Positions 13,387 to 25,500 of a DNA stretch of 64,000 bases are shown in pieces. Location: contig NC_061779.1 of NCBI RefSeq assembly GCF_022458985.1, positions 10,490,501 through 10,554,500 of the forward strand. Reading direction: 5' to 3'. Source of the stretch: Mugil cephalus (Eukaryota; Chordata; Actinopteri; Mugiliformes; Mugilidae). The notes beneath the pieces are model-generated. The model worked only from the letters and a program-made list of their open reading frames with translations. It ran no database searches and was not told the origin of the DNA. A program made the translations under genes and the position numbers. Every line of letters starts with the position of its first letter. The first letter of the stretch is position 1.

Positions 13387-14639
13387 TATATAAACTATGC
13401 CTTGACAAAACTTTCTTCTTGTCTTGCCTCTTAAAACCATTCACGAACGTGTTGCTTAGTGTTGTTAACAACTCAGACAAGGACCGACTTCCCAAACAGA
13501 AACGACAGTAAATCATTATATGATGACATAAAGGTCAAAAAGAAGACATAATCCGAGGCCTCTGCAGCAGAGGAGAAGTTCATTAGCTACCAGCTTCACA
13601 ACACGTCAATTAACGGCACCTTGGATTAGAACCCACCTCAGTGAGTCCTCAACGTCAGCTGTTTGGAGGAGACTGCAGAATTTAACTTCATGGTCGATTT
13701 GCTGCAAAGAAACATTAAGAGGGAGACAAGTGATGCGTACAAAGAAATAAAAAGAAGGGGACGTTTGATCAGTGGAAATCTGTCCTCCGGTCTGTAAGGT
13801 CAACTTTGAGATGTTTTGTTCCAGCCGTTTGTTTGTGAGACAAAGTGAAGAGATTGAATCCACACAAGAAATGTGAAGCATGGAGAAGATTTCATACAAC
13901 TTTTATCTTAATTTTATTCATTCGTTTTACCTTCAAGGGACAAGCGCCGAAAACATTGACAAGCAGAAATAATTTCAAATGCCACTTTTGTTGTACAATG
14001 TATTGTAGAAAATGGTTACAAGAGTCCAAAACTGTGGAACTGATTGTAATAACCAAATGACGGCTAACTCAAAATAAATCACAAGATATTTATATAGTCA
14101 ACAAGGTCATGCTCACATAGTGTACATCGTGCAAAAATGTAATTTTAGTCTTTAATCAGAGAGGACAATGGGATGCTCCTTTCAGTGTCATTTATTTTTA
14201 ATTAAAAAAAGCAGAAACACAGTAATAACATGACATGTTTGCACCATTTGAAAGATTTACGATGTGTTGTACAATATATAATACATACAATCAATTTAAA
14301 GTTCATTTCAACAACATTACTCATAAAACACACAAAAACAAAACTATCATTTCTCTTTACACGACAGTTTATAGTTGAAGTCATCTAAAGGTGCCACTGG
14401 TTTGACAATCATCAAGTACATTGCACCAAGACTGAAACTTTCAGGTAAAAGCACCAGTCGAAAGTTCTGCGACAGTGTTTCGTTTACGTACGTTTGAACT
14501 GGAACACCTGCACACCTGGATCTGTTCCCGGTGTGCGCACCAGGCCAGGTGAGTTAGAGCAAACCTGGGCAGAACTCTGCGAGCTTTGCAAACGCAGTTT
14601 TACACATCAGTAGTTATATTTGGTGCACACGCACTCTTA

Positions 14640-14807
14640 AAATTGATGGGTTGGTTCTGTAAACACATTTCTGGGTTGTTCATGCTGGGTCATATTTCTA
14701 GGTTAATTTGAGGTTTTATAAACACATTGCTGGGTTGTTTTGCGCTGGGTCAGTGGGTTAATTTATAGCTGAACACCTGGTTGGGTTGGTTTGACCCAAC
14801 TCCTTGT

Positions 14808-14852
<45 letters not shown>

Positions 14853-14880
14853 GGTCAAATGATTAACCCAGGATTCTGGG
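14640..14880 (+). repeat. TGGGTT-rich tandem duplication with GATA microsatellite
   Basis: Two degenerate units of about 65 bp each hold TAAACACAT, then CTGGGTTGTT, then GCTGGGTCA, then GGTTAATTT. They are followed by a (GATA)n tract at about 14808-14852, which is bracketed by inverted TTGACCCAA / TGGGTCAAA words. The GATA tract is likely length-polymorphic. Confidence 0.75.
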
Positions 14881-15086
14881 TCAAATGAATTAACCCAAGC
14901 ACAAACACATACTCCACAAGAAGCGAGAAACTTGTTCTCGATCACAGGGCTGCAAGAACAACTAAGAAGTTTGTTTTGGCCGAGTAATTTGTACTTCATG
15001 AGAAGCTCAAGTGCCAAACTCGGGCCGGACGTCCTCACAGGGCCCTCCTGCGCTAAGCTCTGTGGGAGACTGACGAGGATTTCTTT

Positions 15087-15092
15087 TTATTT
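15087..15092 (-). terminator. possible polyadenylation signal for the four-TM gene
   Basis: AATAAA on the minus strand, about 440 nt past the TGA stop. It is one hexamer with no other support, so the 3' end may lie elsewhere. Confidence 0.3.
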
Positions 15093-15529
15093 TTCGGTCT
15101 TGGCCGATCGTTTTGACAACCATGAACTGGCGGATCGCCGCCGTTCATTTGGCATGCACCTGCACACCGAGTGCCGACCTGTACACAGGAAATTAGCGGT
15201 CACATTTAGAACATTAGCACCTGGGAGCTCACAGAGCATTTGTGTTTTTCCACATTAACCACGCCCATTTCGATATGTCGAGAACAAACTTCTCGCTTCT
15301 CGAGGATATTGTAACAGTAGCCTTAGTGTGTCTTCTTTTCCGCCCGTGCTGAACTGGAACTAGAAACTGGCCATCACAATCAGACCCGTAGGAAGCTGCA
15401 GTCCTCTCTCCCACTTTTCCAGCAGCCAGAACTTAATTACGAACACACTTAATCAAATAGAGTCCGTGTGTGTTAATGTGTCAGCTTACACGTGTAGGTT
15501 CACTTCCTCTTTTATGTCCTTATCTCCAG

Positions 15530-18258
15530 TCAAGGTGCTGACATCAACCTCCCCAGAGCCTCGTTGCTTTTGTGGCTAAGGGGGTGATAACTGTCGCTGA
15601 AAGACCGCGTGGCATCGGACGGAGAGCTAATCCGCCACGACTCCACGGCCTTCTCCAAGTCGGGTATGATGTCCGGCACGACGACTTGTTCGGCAATGAA
15701 GACCACTCCCTCCACGACCAGCAGCAGGACCCAGCCTACAGCCCCCAGCCAGTAGGAGGAGCCGAGGCTGGAGAAGTCCTGGCGGATTTCTTCGCGGTGC
15801 TGGTAGGTGAAAAAAGACCAGCTGAGCAGGAAGAAGAAGCCTGCGTGGACAGATGGGAAACACGAGTCAAGGAAAGTATCGTTGGCATTAAAAGAAGAAA
15901 AAAGTCATTAAGATCAATTATTACACGCCTGGAGCTTTACAAAAGCGTTTGTATGATAATGAACTGCAGTCTCAGAGAAATTGAGGGGGAAAAAAAGTGT
16001 CTTTAAAAAACTTCTCTCCTGCAGGGGTATGTAAATGAGCAGTAGATGAAAGAGATTCTGTAGATGCAGGTTTGACATGAACAACCCAAACCAAAGGCTA
16101 TTTGGAGGTAAATTGAAAATGGGTACGTTTTTCTTTTCTTTTTTTTTTTTTTTTTTGACTAATGCACTCGGAGACTCCCAAAACAAGAGCAGTGTAATTG
16201 TTAATAGAGTGAAACTGTTTGTGTTGCGTGTGGCGAAACAGCGCGTCTACCTGTGGAGGCCATGGTGAGCAGCAGCAGGGTGGTGGGGTAGAGCGCCTGG
16301 CCCGCCATCAGGAGGGAGCGAGTGTTGGAGTAGGAGAGCACCGTGCGAGACGTCCAGCAGAGGGCGAACACCAGACACAGGGAGGCAGTGCTGGCAGCCA
16401 TGATGAAGGAGAGGACTCCGAACACTCTCTCTGCTTCAACAGCTGGAGGACAAAAGACCAAAAATAAGTACGGCCGGCTCATGTGTATGTAAATATTCAC
16501 CTTCTCATCAGGTTTCCAGTAATAAGTAAGTAACTGAAACGCGAAGAGTAAGATCAAGAGTACATGTACATTTTATGAGTTATTCTGAAAGTGAGCAAGA
16601 AATGCCCCCCTGGGGTGAGTCGTGGGAGGATATTACCTCATTACTTTTTGTTAAAAGACACCCAGCAGCTTAATTCAGTTTAAGGCGCCTCGCCATCTTC
16701 TCTACTGAGCTGGCTAAAGTCACTTCACATTGCAGACCCTGGTTGTCCGGGATCCAAGCCCAGTCCAGCCTCAGTAGGTCGTAATGCTTTGGACATGTTT
16801 TGGACATATTTGAGGTATTCTCTCATATTTGTAAACAGACTACCGCTTCCATGAAACCATTTTTGTCATCCCACCCCCGCAAAAACTACGAGCAGGAACA
16901 TGCAGTCTAATGCTTTGGCATTTTTGTCCCTGATTGCCTGTGGACTCATCCTCTTTAGCTGGAAATTAAATGTATCCCCATTGTTCCTACAGTGGCTAAA
17001 ACAGATCATTTCCTTTCTACATTTGGAAAAACTCAGGGAGGTTGCTTTGACCCAGAGCCCTTTATGTAGAGTTTGTCCAAGATCTCCTCTTCCATTGAAT
17101 TGGAAATGGTATTAGTTTGCGTCGTCGTTGAAAACCTGAAAATAAGGTTTTCTTAATAATAATTAAAAAAAAAAAGACACCCAGCAGCTGTTTGTGACTG
17201 AGCTGGGTGTTCCTAAAATGGCAACGGCTATCACGACCCCATTTTACACCTGTGCCATTACACCTGTTTGTGATTTAGCTTTCAGTGTGTTTGTTTTCCT
17301 CTGTTGGTCCGTACACTACCTCTCTGATGTCTGATGTTACTAAATCAACACATGGGAAAAACCACCCTTCTCGTTAAATGAGTGTGACAATGTGATTCAT
17401 ATAAACAGGAATAAAAAGAGAAATCTGTCTGAAAAACAAAATTATTCGAACTTTATGGGCAACAGCGTAGTTTAGCTATTAGTTGAATGAATTACTATTA
17501 CTGTACCGGGCTCACAGCTACTATTTCTTTTGAAACTAGATTAACTGAACTAACTGGTTTGTTGGGTTTTTCCAGTTTATAATAAATATAATTTATGTTA
17601 TTTCTCTTGCCCTAATTTTCCACATGTAGAAACGATCTATTCTAAATTAGATTTATTTTGACAATCAAATAAAGAAAACTGCCGGGAGAGCTCCTCGCAA
17701 AGATAAGGTTTCAGCTATTTAGATTGCAAAACATTCGCCTCCAGGTAAATGCAATGGCAGGCTGAGCAGATACAAGGAATGCAGCTCACCAGAACAGGAG
17801 CGAGCTCAAACTTGTTTACTTTACTCCCGAGAACCTCTTCTGTGGCTCTGTGTTTTCTCGATACTGATCCCTTCTACGGATCGAGAGCGAACATATCCCC
17901 CGGATCAGACCAGTCCCTTATCAACACAGCTGTAAATACGTGTTCATGGTTCATCAACGGTTTTTACTCAGCGAAACCTTTAACCTAACCAAGAGCGGCA
18001 TCTTCAGACGGACGACGAAAGGAAGGTGTCAGAGAGGTGAATGGTTAATTAATTTTTTCCCTCACCGCTGAAGGTTATGTCGTCTTTGCGATACGTCTGG
18101 TCACTCCTAGTGTCGTTCCACTCGGCCCACAGTCCCTTCCCGTTCAGCCAGAACGGGGTCCAGACCGCGTAGCACACGCACAGGCAGCCCGCGAACCCCA
18201 AAGAGGACTGGGCGAACCTGAAGCGGCTGATGGAATCCTCGAGCTCGACAAACTTCAT
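15530..18258 (-). CDS. four-transmembrane, claudin/PMP22-like protein of unknown identity
   Basis: Three coding exons read from consensus sites: 18066-18258, 16251-16442 and 15530-15840 (minus). Phases match (193+192+311 nt), giving 231 residues and a TGA stop at 15532-15530. The start MKFVELEDSISR follows a pyrimidine-rich AG, so the ATG lies at the very start of its exon. Hydrophobic segments at about residues 18-38, 71-93, 107-134 and 157-180 give four membrane spans with cytosolic ends. The first outer loop has W-T-P-F-W, then GLW (residues 42-44) and an N-glycosylation site NDT. This resembles the claudin W...GLW signature but lacks its two cysteines. The C-terminal 50 residues are Ser-rich and polar. 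I recognise the fold type but not the gene; membrane-scaffold or junction-type roles are only possibilities. An L1-like insertion sits in intron 1. Confidence 0.78.
16671..17171 (+). mobile_element. 5'-truncated L1-like retrotransposon insertion with 18-bp target-site duplication
   Basis: The 18-mer AAAAGACACCCAGCAGCT occurs at 16653-16670 and again at 17172-17189. The roughly 500 bp between ends in an A-rich tail directly before the second copy, which is the signature of target-primed reverse transcription. Inside, a plus frame reads LQWLKQIISFLHLEKLRE, close to the C-terminal W-L...LEK block of fish L1 ORF2. It lies in intron 1 of the four-TM gene, antisense to it. Confidence 0.7.
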
Positions 18259-18413
18259 TTCTACGGAGGAAGAAAGGGGGTTAGGGTGAGCCGGTTAGGT
18301 GTTATTAGTGTGTACAGAAGTTCTGTCACAGAAGAAAAACCTGCCCTACGACTAAACTCATTTTTAAAACCATTTAAATCAGCTTTAAGGAGTTTATGGA
18401 AGTATCGTCTTAC

Positions 18414-18600
18414 CTTTGTTGAGGGGAAAAGCTGCTAGGAACAATGTGGTTTAAGTCTGAGCACGAGTAGCACAAAGTCTGAAGTCCAACACCTACTTGT
18501 GTTTACTACTGTACAAGCACCTTCTGCGCTCTGACTCATTATTACTCGTGCCGCGCTCATAACTCGAGCCCCCTCAGTGTTACTCCGCCTCTGTTGTGTT
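18414..18600 (-). other. predicted 5' untranslated exon of the four-TM gene
   Basis: A strong minus-strand donor (CAACAAAG, then GTAAGACG) ends an exon at 18414. An acceptor (TTCTTCCTCCGTAG) lies directly before the ATG at 18258. Together they imply a short non-coding first exon. Its 5' end is not visible; 18600 is only a rough limit. Confidence 0.5.
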
Positions 18601-18612
18601 ACTCCGTGCAAC

Positions 18613-18679
18613 GGAAACTCCCCCGAGCCGAGGGCGAAATTTCCCCGTGAATTCTCCACTCCGTAGAGAAAGTGAAAGC
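18613..18679 (-). promoter_or_regulatory. kappa-B-like and IRF/ISRE-like sites upstream of the four-TM gene
   Basis: On the minus strand GGGAGTTTCC (18622-18613) fits the NF-kappa-B consensus. A second near match, GGGGAAATTTC, lies at about 18647-18637. On the plus strand GAAAGTGAAAGC (18668-18679) fits the IRF/PRDM1 type of element. All lie within about 80 bp, just 5' of the predicted first exon. This suggests immune or interferon control; function is inferred from motif clustering only. Confidence 0.45.
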
Positions 18680-19403
18680 CGTTCAGCGTACGAGGAAGCA
18701 GAAGTTTGAGGGTCTGAGATTATGCAAAAAGGAATTAAAGTAAAATATTTAGGGAAGTTTGAAAGTATAAATCCCCTTTGTACTCCAGAGACACTCTTCA
18801 ACGGCTCTCTCACAGCGCTTGTTAATGTCACACAGGGGAGGAGTGGGGCATGCATGACGAATGCTTTTAAGGAAATCCCACTCTTAGTTTCAGTGGCGAG
18901 GTGCCTTGTTGTGGCTTCTGATTTCTACCCGTCGCATAAACACGGCCCCCTTCACTTTCCTTTGCTGCAATGGAACGGCACCTACAGACCACCCAAATCA
19001 AAGTTTCTATAGATGTCACGGTGGAATTGTTTTCAGGAGATGTTTAAACTAGTGTAGAAAATATCTTAAGATAAAAAAATTATATTTATAAACTACAGGA
19101 GTAAAATGACTTCTATAAAAATCTATTTATTGATCACGGGCTGAAATTTGCTATGAAAGAATAACAATAGTCAGACAAAGATACAATTCGTTCACAGATC
19201 ATTAGCTTTACGGAAAGAATACATTCTGGTAAAATAAACTGCATATAACCAAATAACAGAGATGTTATAATATAAGAGGCATTGGAAAAAAGACTGTGTC
19301 TGATTTCTGGGGACTTACATTTCACATGAGGACAATAAAAACAAGGCAATCTTTCTCAGCAGCTGAAAAATGAGGCTTGATCTCACATCCTGGCCTTTAA
19401 TGC

Positions 19404-19409
19404 TTTATT
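19404..19409 (-). terminator. accs: accs polyadenylation signal
   Basis: AATAAA on the minus strand (within AAATAAAGC) lies 184 nt beyond the TAA stop at 19595-19593. That is a normal distance for a short 3' untranslated region. Confidence 0.55.
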
Positions 19410-19592
19410 TTTCTTCACATCTCCTCTTTATCCCCCTCTCGGCTGTTTGACTCCTCCAAAATAGACAGCAGACTTGACCTTGTGTCAGGTGTTTGTGTTG
19501 AGCTTTTCACCGTAAACAAAGGGAGCGAGAGGGATGCTTAAGTATTGCCTCTCGAAATTTGGCAGCTACATTCGTGCCTGTTTATCCTAAGC

Positions 19593-22500
19593 TTATTTTC
19601 TGGCTCTCTGCAGCAAGGCCTTGAATACATCGAGAATTTCTGGATCCTCCCCAGCAGACAGATCTGGTGTGTTTTTCTCCAGCCAATCGGAGGAGTGGAT
19701 CTGATGCCTGAGAGTACCAATCAACGAGTCCAAACTCTCTGCGGGCTTAGAGGCCTGGCAGTCCAGCAACACAAACTCCTCGGCGGCCGCTGGGACCGTG
19801 TCAGGAACGGGGCTGTCCCTCTCCTCCGACCGGTCCGGTGACTTGCTCTGGGGCGATGATGTTGAATTGACAATCGCGGCATTGTCCGAATCTGCACTGT
19901 CCTCTTTCAGTGGCTCTTTGCTTTCCTCGCCGGCCTCCGTGGCGGGGCGTGAATCGGGGCTGCTCTCTGTTTCTTCCGTTTCTTTCAGAGCTTCCCTCAT
20001 GCGCTTGAGGCCTGAAATAACACAAGACATTAACAAAACAAGTCAGTGACTATTATCTGATTCAGGGGCGTCAACGTTTTTAAGGCCAAGGACCCCCAAA
20101 CTAAGTAGGGACCCCCTACCCACTAGTGCTGTTTATAAATATACATTATTACTATAATTTTGTTTTCAATATTAAGCTATTCAAATAACATTTTATTTTA
20201 TTTTATTTTATTTTATTTTATTCAAACATGTGCAACAATAGTTAGACCATGCAACTGTGACAAACAATTGGCTCAGGGCCAACTGTGGGGAACCTGACAG
20301 AGTCAGCATTTAATATGTGTCCTTGTGATTGGCTCAGCAGCGGTAGGGGGTGGGGCCTACAGGAAGCTTAGATTGACAGGTCTCAGCTAACCTACACATA
20401 GCTATGAATGAGTGGAGTGCTGACTGAAAGACAACATCTTCTGCCTCAGTTTATCCATTTAATAAAATATGTTGGATTAATGTTCATATGTAATTAACAT
20501 AAATTTAAAATTGTGGGGGAAAATTAAAAAAAAATAAATAAATAATAATAATATATATATATATATATACCTGGTTTAATATCGGGAAATGATCAGTGAT
20601 TGGATAAAAGAACATAGCTAAGGTATAATCAATTGCTGAGTTTCCACTACCCTTAGAAAGGCGCAAAACCTACATACTGAAATGAAAAGATGGTCACGGA
20701 AACACCTACATTTCGAAAAAACTCTCAAATATCACTAAAACACTTTTACGTTCTCATGAGGTGGTTTTTCAGACATATTGATATCGTTTTTTCCTCCAAC
20801 TGAAGTGTTGCGTGACGAGAAATTGAGAGAGTTACATGATATCGCAAGACGAGACTTTACAGGGGTCACAGCTCATTCTCAAAACACCTTTCAACAGATG
20901 CACGTACAAAGCGCAATTTCAGAAATATCGCTTTCATTTAGTGAAAAACTCTAATGGAAACGCAGTTAATGTTTTGTTGAAGGCAGAAAATCAGAATTAG
21001 AGCAACTACTTGAAACATTTAGGAAGAGTTGTCGACTATTCAGCATATTATTTAATGTGAAAAAGAAACAAATCCTACATTTCAAGATGTTCCCAAACGG
21101 GGTCTACATACATCTGGGCTACTTAGAGAAGGTGTAAAAACCCAGCCTGTGTATAGGTTATTTTACAGAAAGATTTGTGCCAATGAAACCTACACATATC
21201 TGAGATTTACAAATAAATGCATACAACAATAAAACCCAAAGCTAAAACTATAATTGGAGCTTTTACAGATTTGTTTTTCACACCTCTGTCAACTTGTCAA
21301 GATGATGGTGACATCTATGTTTGTCTCAGTCATTTAGAACATAATTTAATTTGATAGATGTGGGGAAAGTCCCAGTGACCTTTAGCCTTTCACAACTTAA
21401 CACAAGTCAGTTCATTCTTGAGTCAATGTGAACATCTGCACAACATCTGCCGCTCTTGAGGCATCGTGACATACTGCATTCACAGGAATGGACCGGACAG
21501 AATTACAGAAGTGTGGACAGGCAACCCAGAAACTTAATACCTCTGGCCATGTCGCTGCACAGTGGTGAAAAGAAATGGTCAAATAGATGTGGGAAAACCA
21601 AACAGGAACTCCATCAAAAGAGGAGACGTTAAAGAGGAGATATTAAAATGTCTGACCAGGCAGAGAAGACATTTTTTTTCTTTTATTGGAGCCATTTTAT
21701 TGGTCCATTTGAGGGACCAAGATGGGGGTGACATTAACTTCCTTAGGACGCAAACTTTACTTTCAGTGTCAGAACATTAACTTACAAGTGGAAGGCATAA
21801 AGAGAGATTTATACTCAGTTTAATCGCTTTAAATGGTTTGGCAGACTGTATTGGCAGATTTTAATACATGCTATAGTTTTCCGATGCCGTTTTGTGACGG
21901 CGATATGTGCCTCGGCTTTTTGTAAACTTTTATTTTCTAACATCAGAGTTGGCGGCACGGCAGCATTTAGAGGCTGACATTCACATTTTGTAAATCACCC
22001 CGATGAAGGCTCTGAGCTGGAACACGTGGGCGACATAAAGAAGATTCTTACTGTTACTCGACGTTGGTGGGGTTGTTTTTCACATTTGGCTGGTGGTGAT
22101 ATGACATGCGTCTTAGCATATACATAATTTCAAACAGAGGGCGGCCGAGCAGCAGCGTGGGCATGAGAGTTTAATGCGTGTAATGTCCTATAGACTCACC
22201 TAGCTGAAGGTGGTGCTGTTGGTCTGCAAAGACGATGCGGAACCACCCAGGTGTGGAGCAGGAGAACGCCTGGCCACAGCTCAACACCACCTTGTGTCTC
22301 AGGAAACGCCTCCACAGGGACAGCTCCTCCTCAAACGATGACTCTCTAAGATACTAATGAAACAACAATGACGTAGTAAGACTTTTGAGGCGAGACACTA
22401 CAGGTCAATAGGGTAAAACTTTTAACTAATAAATATCACCATGACACATCACCTTCAGTTGATCACTTACATTAACACAATATTTTTTTTGTATAACAAG

Positions 22501-25500
22501 TTTTCTGTGAATTTATATTTAAACATGTAAATGAGGAGTTATCTACTTAAATATGTGCTAATTTACATATATTTCCAGAACAGAAATCTGCATAATGGCT
22601 AAAGTGAGGTTTGAAATTCTTGTTTCATTTTGTTAACGTATTAGATTTACAGGTATCTGCAGAGGGCAGATCTCTTTTTATCACTTCATAAATCACAAAA
22701 TACTGTCAACAGTCCAAATCTTTTTTTTGTTTTGTTAAATAAATCCGGCTCTGAATGATATATGAAAAATCCCCTCTGTAAATACCTGCAGAATGTAGAT
22801 AAGAATACACCTGGAAAGGTTGGTATGTGTAAGTGCTACATGATTCTCATTTGCCATGTATAGTTTTACTGGAAAACACTGTGTGCGAAAACCAAATCTG
22901 CTCAAATCCTTCGAAAACATATCACGACTGGGTGCCAATACAAAGGATATGACCATATTTGGACCTGACAGACTTGTGCAGGAGATGAAGAGCTTCACAA
23001 CGGTACCTCATATGCAAGGTTAGAGACGAGGCTCACAGTGCTCAGAAAGCTATTATTTAGCAAATTAAGGAGTAGAGGTGCAACACAGACAAAATGTAGT
23101 GAAATTAACACATAAATGTGTATTTTTATAAAAAAAAAAAAAATCGCAAAATTTATCAGTGGGTGAAAAAATGGCAACGTCTTTGCCTTTTGCAGTGTCT
23201 GGCAAAAGACAAAGACGTGAGAAATGTGCACAATTTGTTTTCAAGTTTTAAATAAGAAAGCAGAGTACATGAGTTGCTGAGGTTTCTTCCTGTTAAAAGG
23301 GTTTCCCTGCCACCGTCGCCCTCAGGCTTACTCTGGAGGTTGCAGGCTGGTTTTTGTGAAGCGTCTTGAGACAATTTGTATTGTTATTGGCGCTATATAA
23401 ATAAAATTGAATTGAACTGAATGAGTGTGATGTGAGTTTATCTATGCACAAGTTGGAGTATAAACCTTTCTGAGGTCGGCCCAGACAAACAGCGCAGCAG
23501 GTTGGCCCAGGTAGGGGACGCCCATACTGAGCAGCTCTCCCGTCAGGAAGCCGTGAGAAGCTTTCAGTCTGCGTCGGTTCTCCGGCAGAAAGTCCTCATC
23601 GATCCACTCTGCAACGCGGGAGGCGACAACACAACAATTGCAGAATTAAACGTTAAACGTCTTTGTGCAGCTTGATGTGCAGCGGAACCACACGCTGTGC
23701 CTCTGTCGTATCAGAGGAAACGAAAAAAAAAGAAGAAGGGGGGACTGATATTTCTAGGAAGCAGACAAATCACCAGGAAGCAGATGTTTGAATGGCTGGA
23801 AAATGCTTTGCTCGAGTGTGAGATTCTCAGCTCAGTTTGACATTAATAGCGCAGTGTGTTTGCAAAAGCACACATTAGATCATACCTCTGTCTTGAAGCA
23901 GCTGCGCTACCTGGTGCTGAGTGGTCCCGGGGATACCGTGGAATGAGCCCAGCTGAGCCAAAGCCTCTATGAGGTCTTTGTTCTGAGTATACAGGGTGCC
24001 TATTCTGATCCCTGCCATTGCAAAGTCCTAGAAATGAGATGAGAGCAAACAAATGAAGCTATGAAAGCAAACACCTACCGAAGATTTTACTGTAGTCTGA
24101 GCACGGATATAAAGAGTCACGCTCTCGGATCTCAGCAGCGTACGTACCTTGCTCATCCCCCACATTACATGTGTCCTCTGCGGGTCGGGCAAACTGAAAT
24201 AAGGCCACATCATTAAGAGATAAGAGGGTGTCGTCAGCCACAACTGCAGTGATGAAGGGTCTAATAGAGTAATCATGCAGAGGTTAGGTTCACGCAGTAC
24301 CTGTCTGTACTGAGGACACTGTGAAAGGTGACAGATTCGTCAAACACTGTCAGCATGTACACTTCGTCCACGATGGCGTGGAGCTCATTTCTAAAGCAGG
24401 AAATGAGAATGAGAAAGGTAATGTCAATATTCTCACAGGTTTTATACGGTTACCGTGTGTTTACGGCAAAGGAAATGCGCCAAAAATGGAAAACGCTTCC
24501 TTCAAAGTCTCGTGTCAGTGGGAAAGCGCGGTGGTTTTATGGTTATAACGGCTCAGTGCCTGGAAGGGTTCTGTGAAGGGAATTACTCTGGCAAGATCAT
24601 TTAGAAAACAATAGATGATGCAGCAGACTCTTTGGCACATGGCTGCACTTGACAATATGTTGATGGTTAAGAAAGGTGATAAAACTCCATCAGGAGCGTT
24701 TGATATTCTGCACACGGGACAGAGCTGCTCGGCCGTAAAATAAAAGAGACACACAGTGGGAACTATATGCGCAGACTTGGCAAGGTGCTTAAAAAAACCA
24801 CAGGACTCTAGACTGGGAGGATTATAGTGCTAGTCTAGAGCGAAGGGATTACAGCGGGGCAAACATACCTTTTGGCAAACTCCAAGAAGGCAATCATGTC
24901 CTTCAGGGTGTAGATCTCAGCCAGGGGGTTGTGGGGGTTCATCAGGATAACAGCTCGAATTACCAGCCCCTTAAAGAAAGGTTGGAAGTAACTATAAATC
25001 GAGACGCTACACAGTCTGTCACGGACAAGCCGCAAAACAAATCTGTGAGAAAAATGGAGCGTATGTCGAACCTGAGAAAAATGCCTGAGCATTTGTGGAT
25101 TGATTATGTCTTTAAGTATTCATTACAGGTGGAGTAAACCATTGTAATCCAATACACTGTTGTCAAATCAATATACAGAGTCACAGGCTGTTCTGTGCGT
25201 GCGGTGAAAAATGCCGCGGTGGGTTTCCACAGCACCGGCTCTGAAAGTTGGCTCCAAGTGTCTTCGATCGAGCCATGCAAACACTATGCAAAATTAATTA
25301 GGTGGAGGAGGAGGAGTTGCGGCACTCCGGCACCGGGAGCAATTCTGGGTTCAGTGTCTTGCTCGATGACGTTTTGGCACGTTTGAGTTTGTGCTGCGAA
25401 TCAAACCAATAGTCCTGTGGTTCATGGACAATCCGCTCTACCTACTGAGCCACGACCAGCATGTTTCACTGAACCAACATACACCGGTCAGGCGTAACAC

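Larger units (their letters stand above)
1620..15520. other. gene-poor intergenic stretch between rag1 and the four-TM gene
   Basis: I see no supported gene. The open frames here (for example near 10685-11227 and 3184-3660) show no family motif and overlap repeats or low-complexity DNA. The stretch holds a Tc1-like deletion derivative (3472-3922), a C-rich minisatellite (7420-7523), a hAT relic (7531-7985), a dispersed teleost repeat (8540-8604), a CTG microsatellite (10142-10171), an element with terminal inverted repeats (12556-13386), and a TGGGTT tandem repeat with GATA microsatellite (14640-14880). Regulatory elements for rag1 may be present but cannot be proved from one sequence. Confidence 0.6.
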
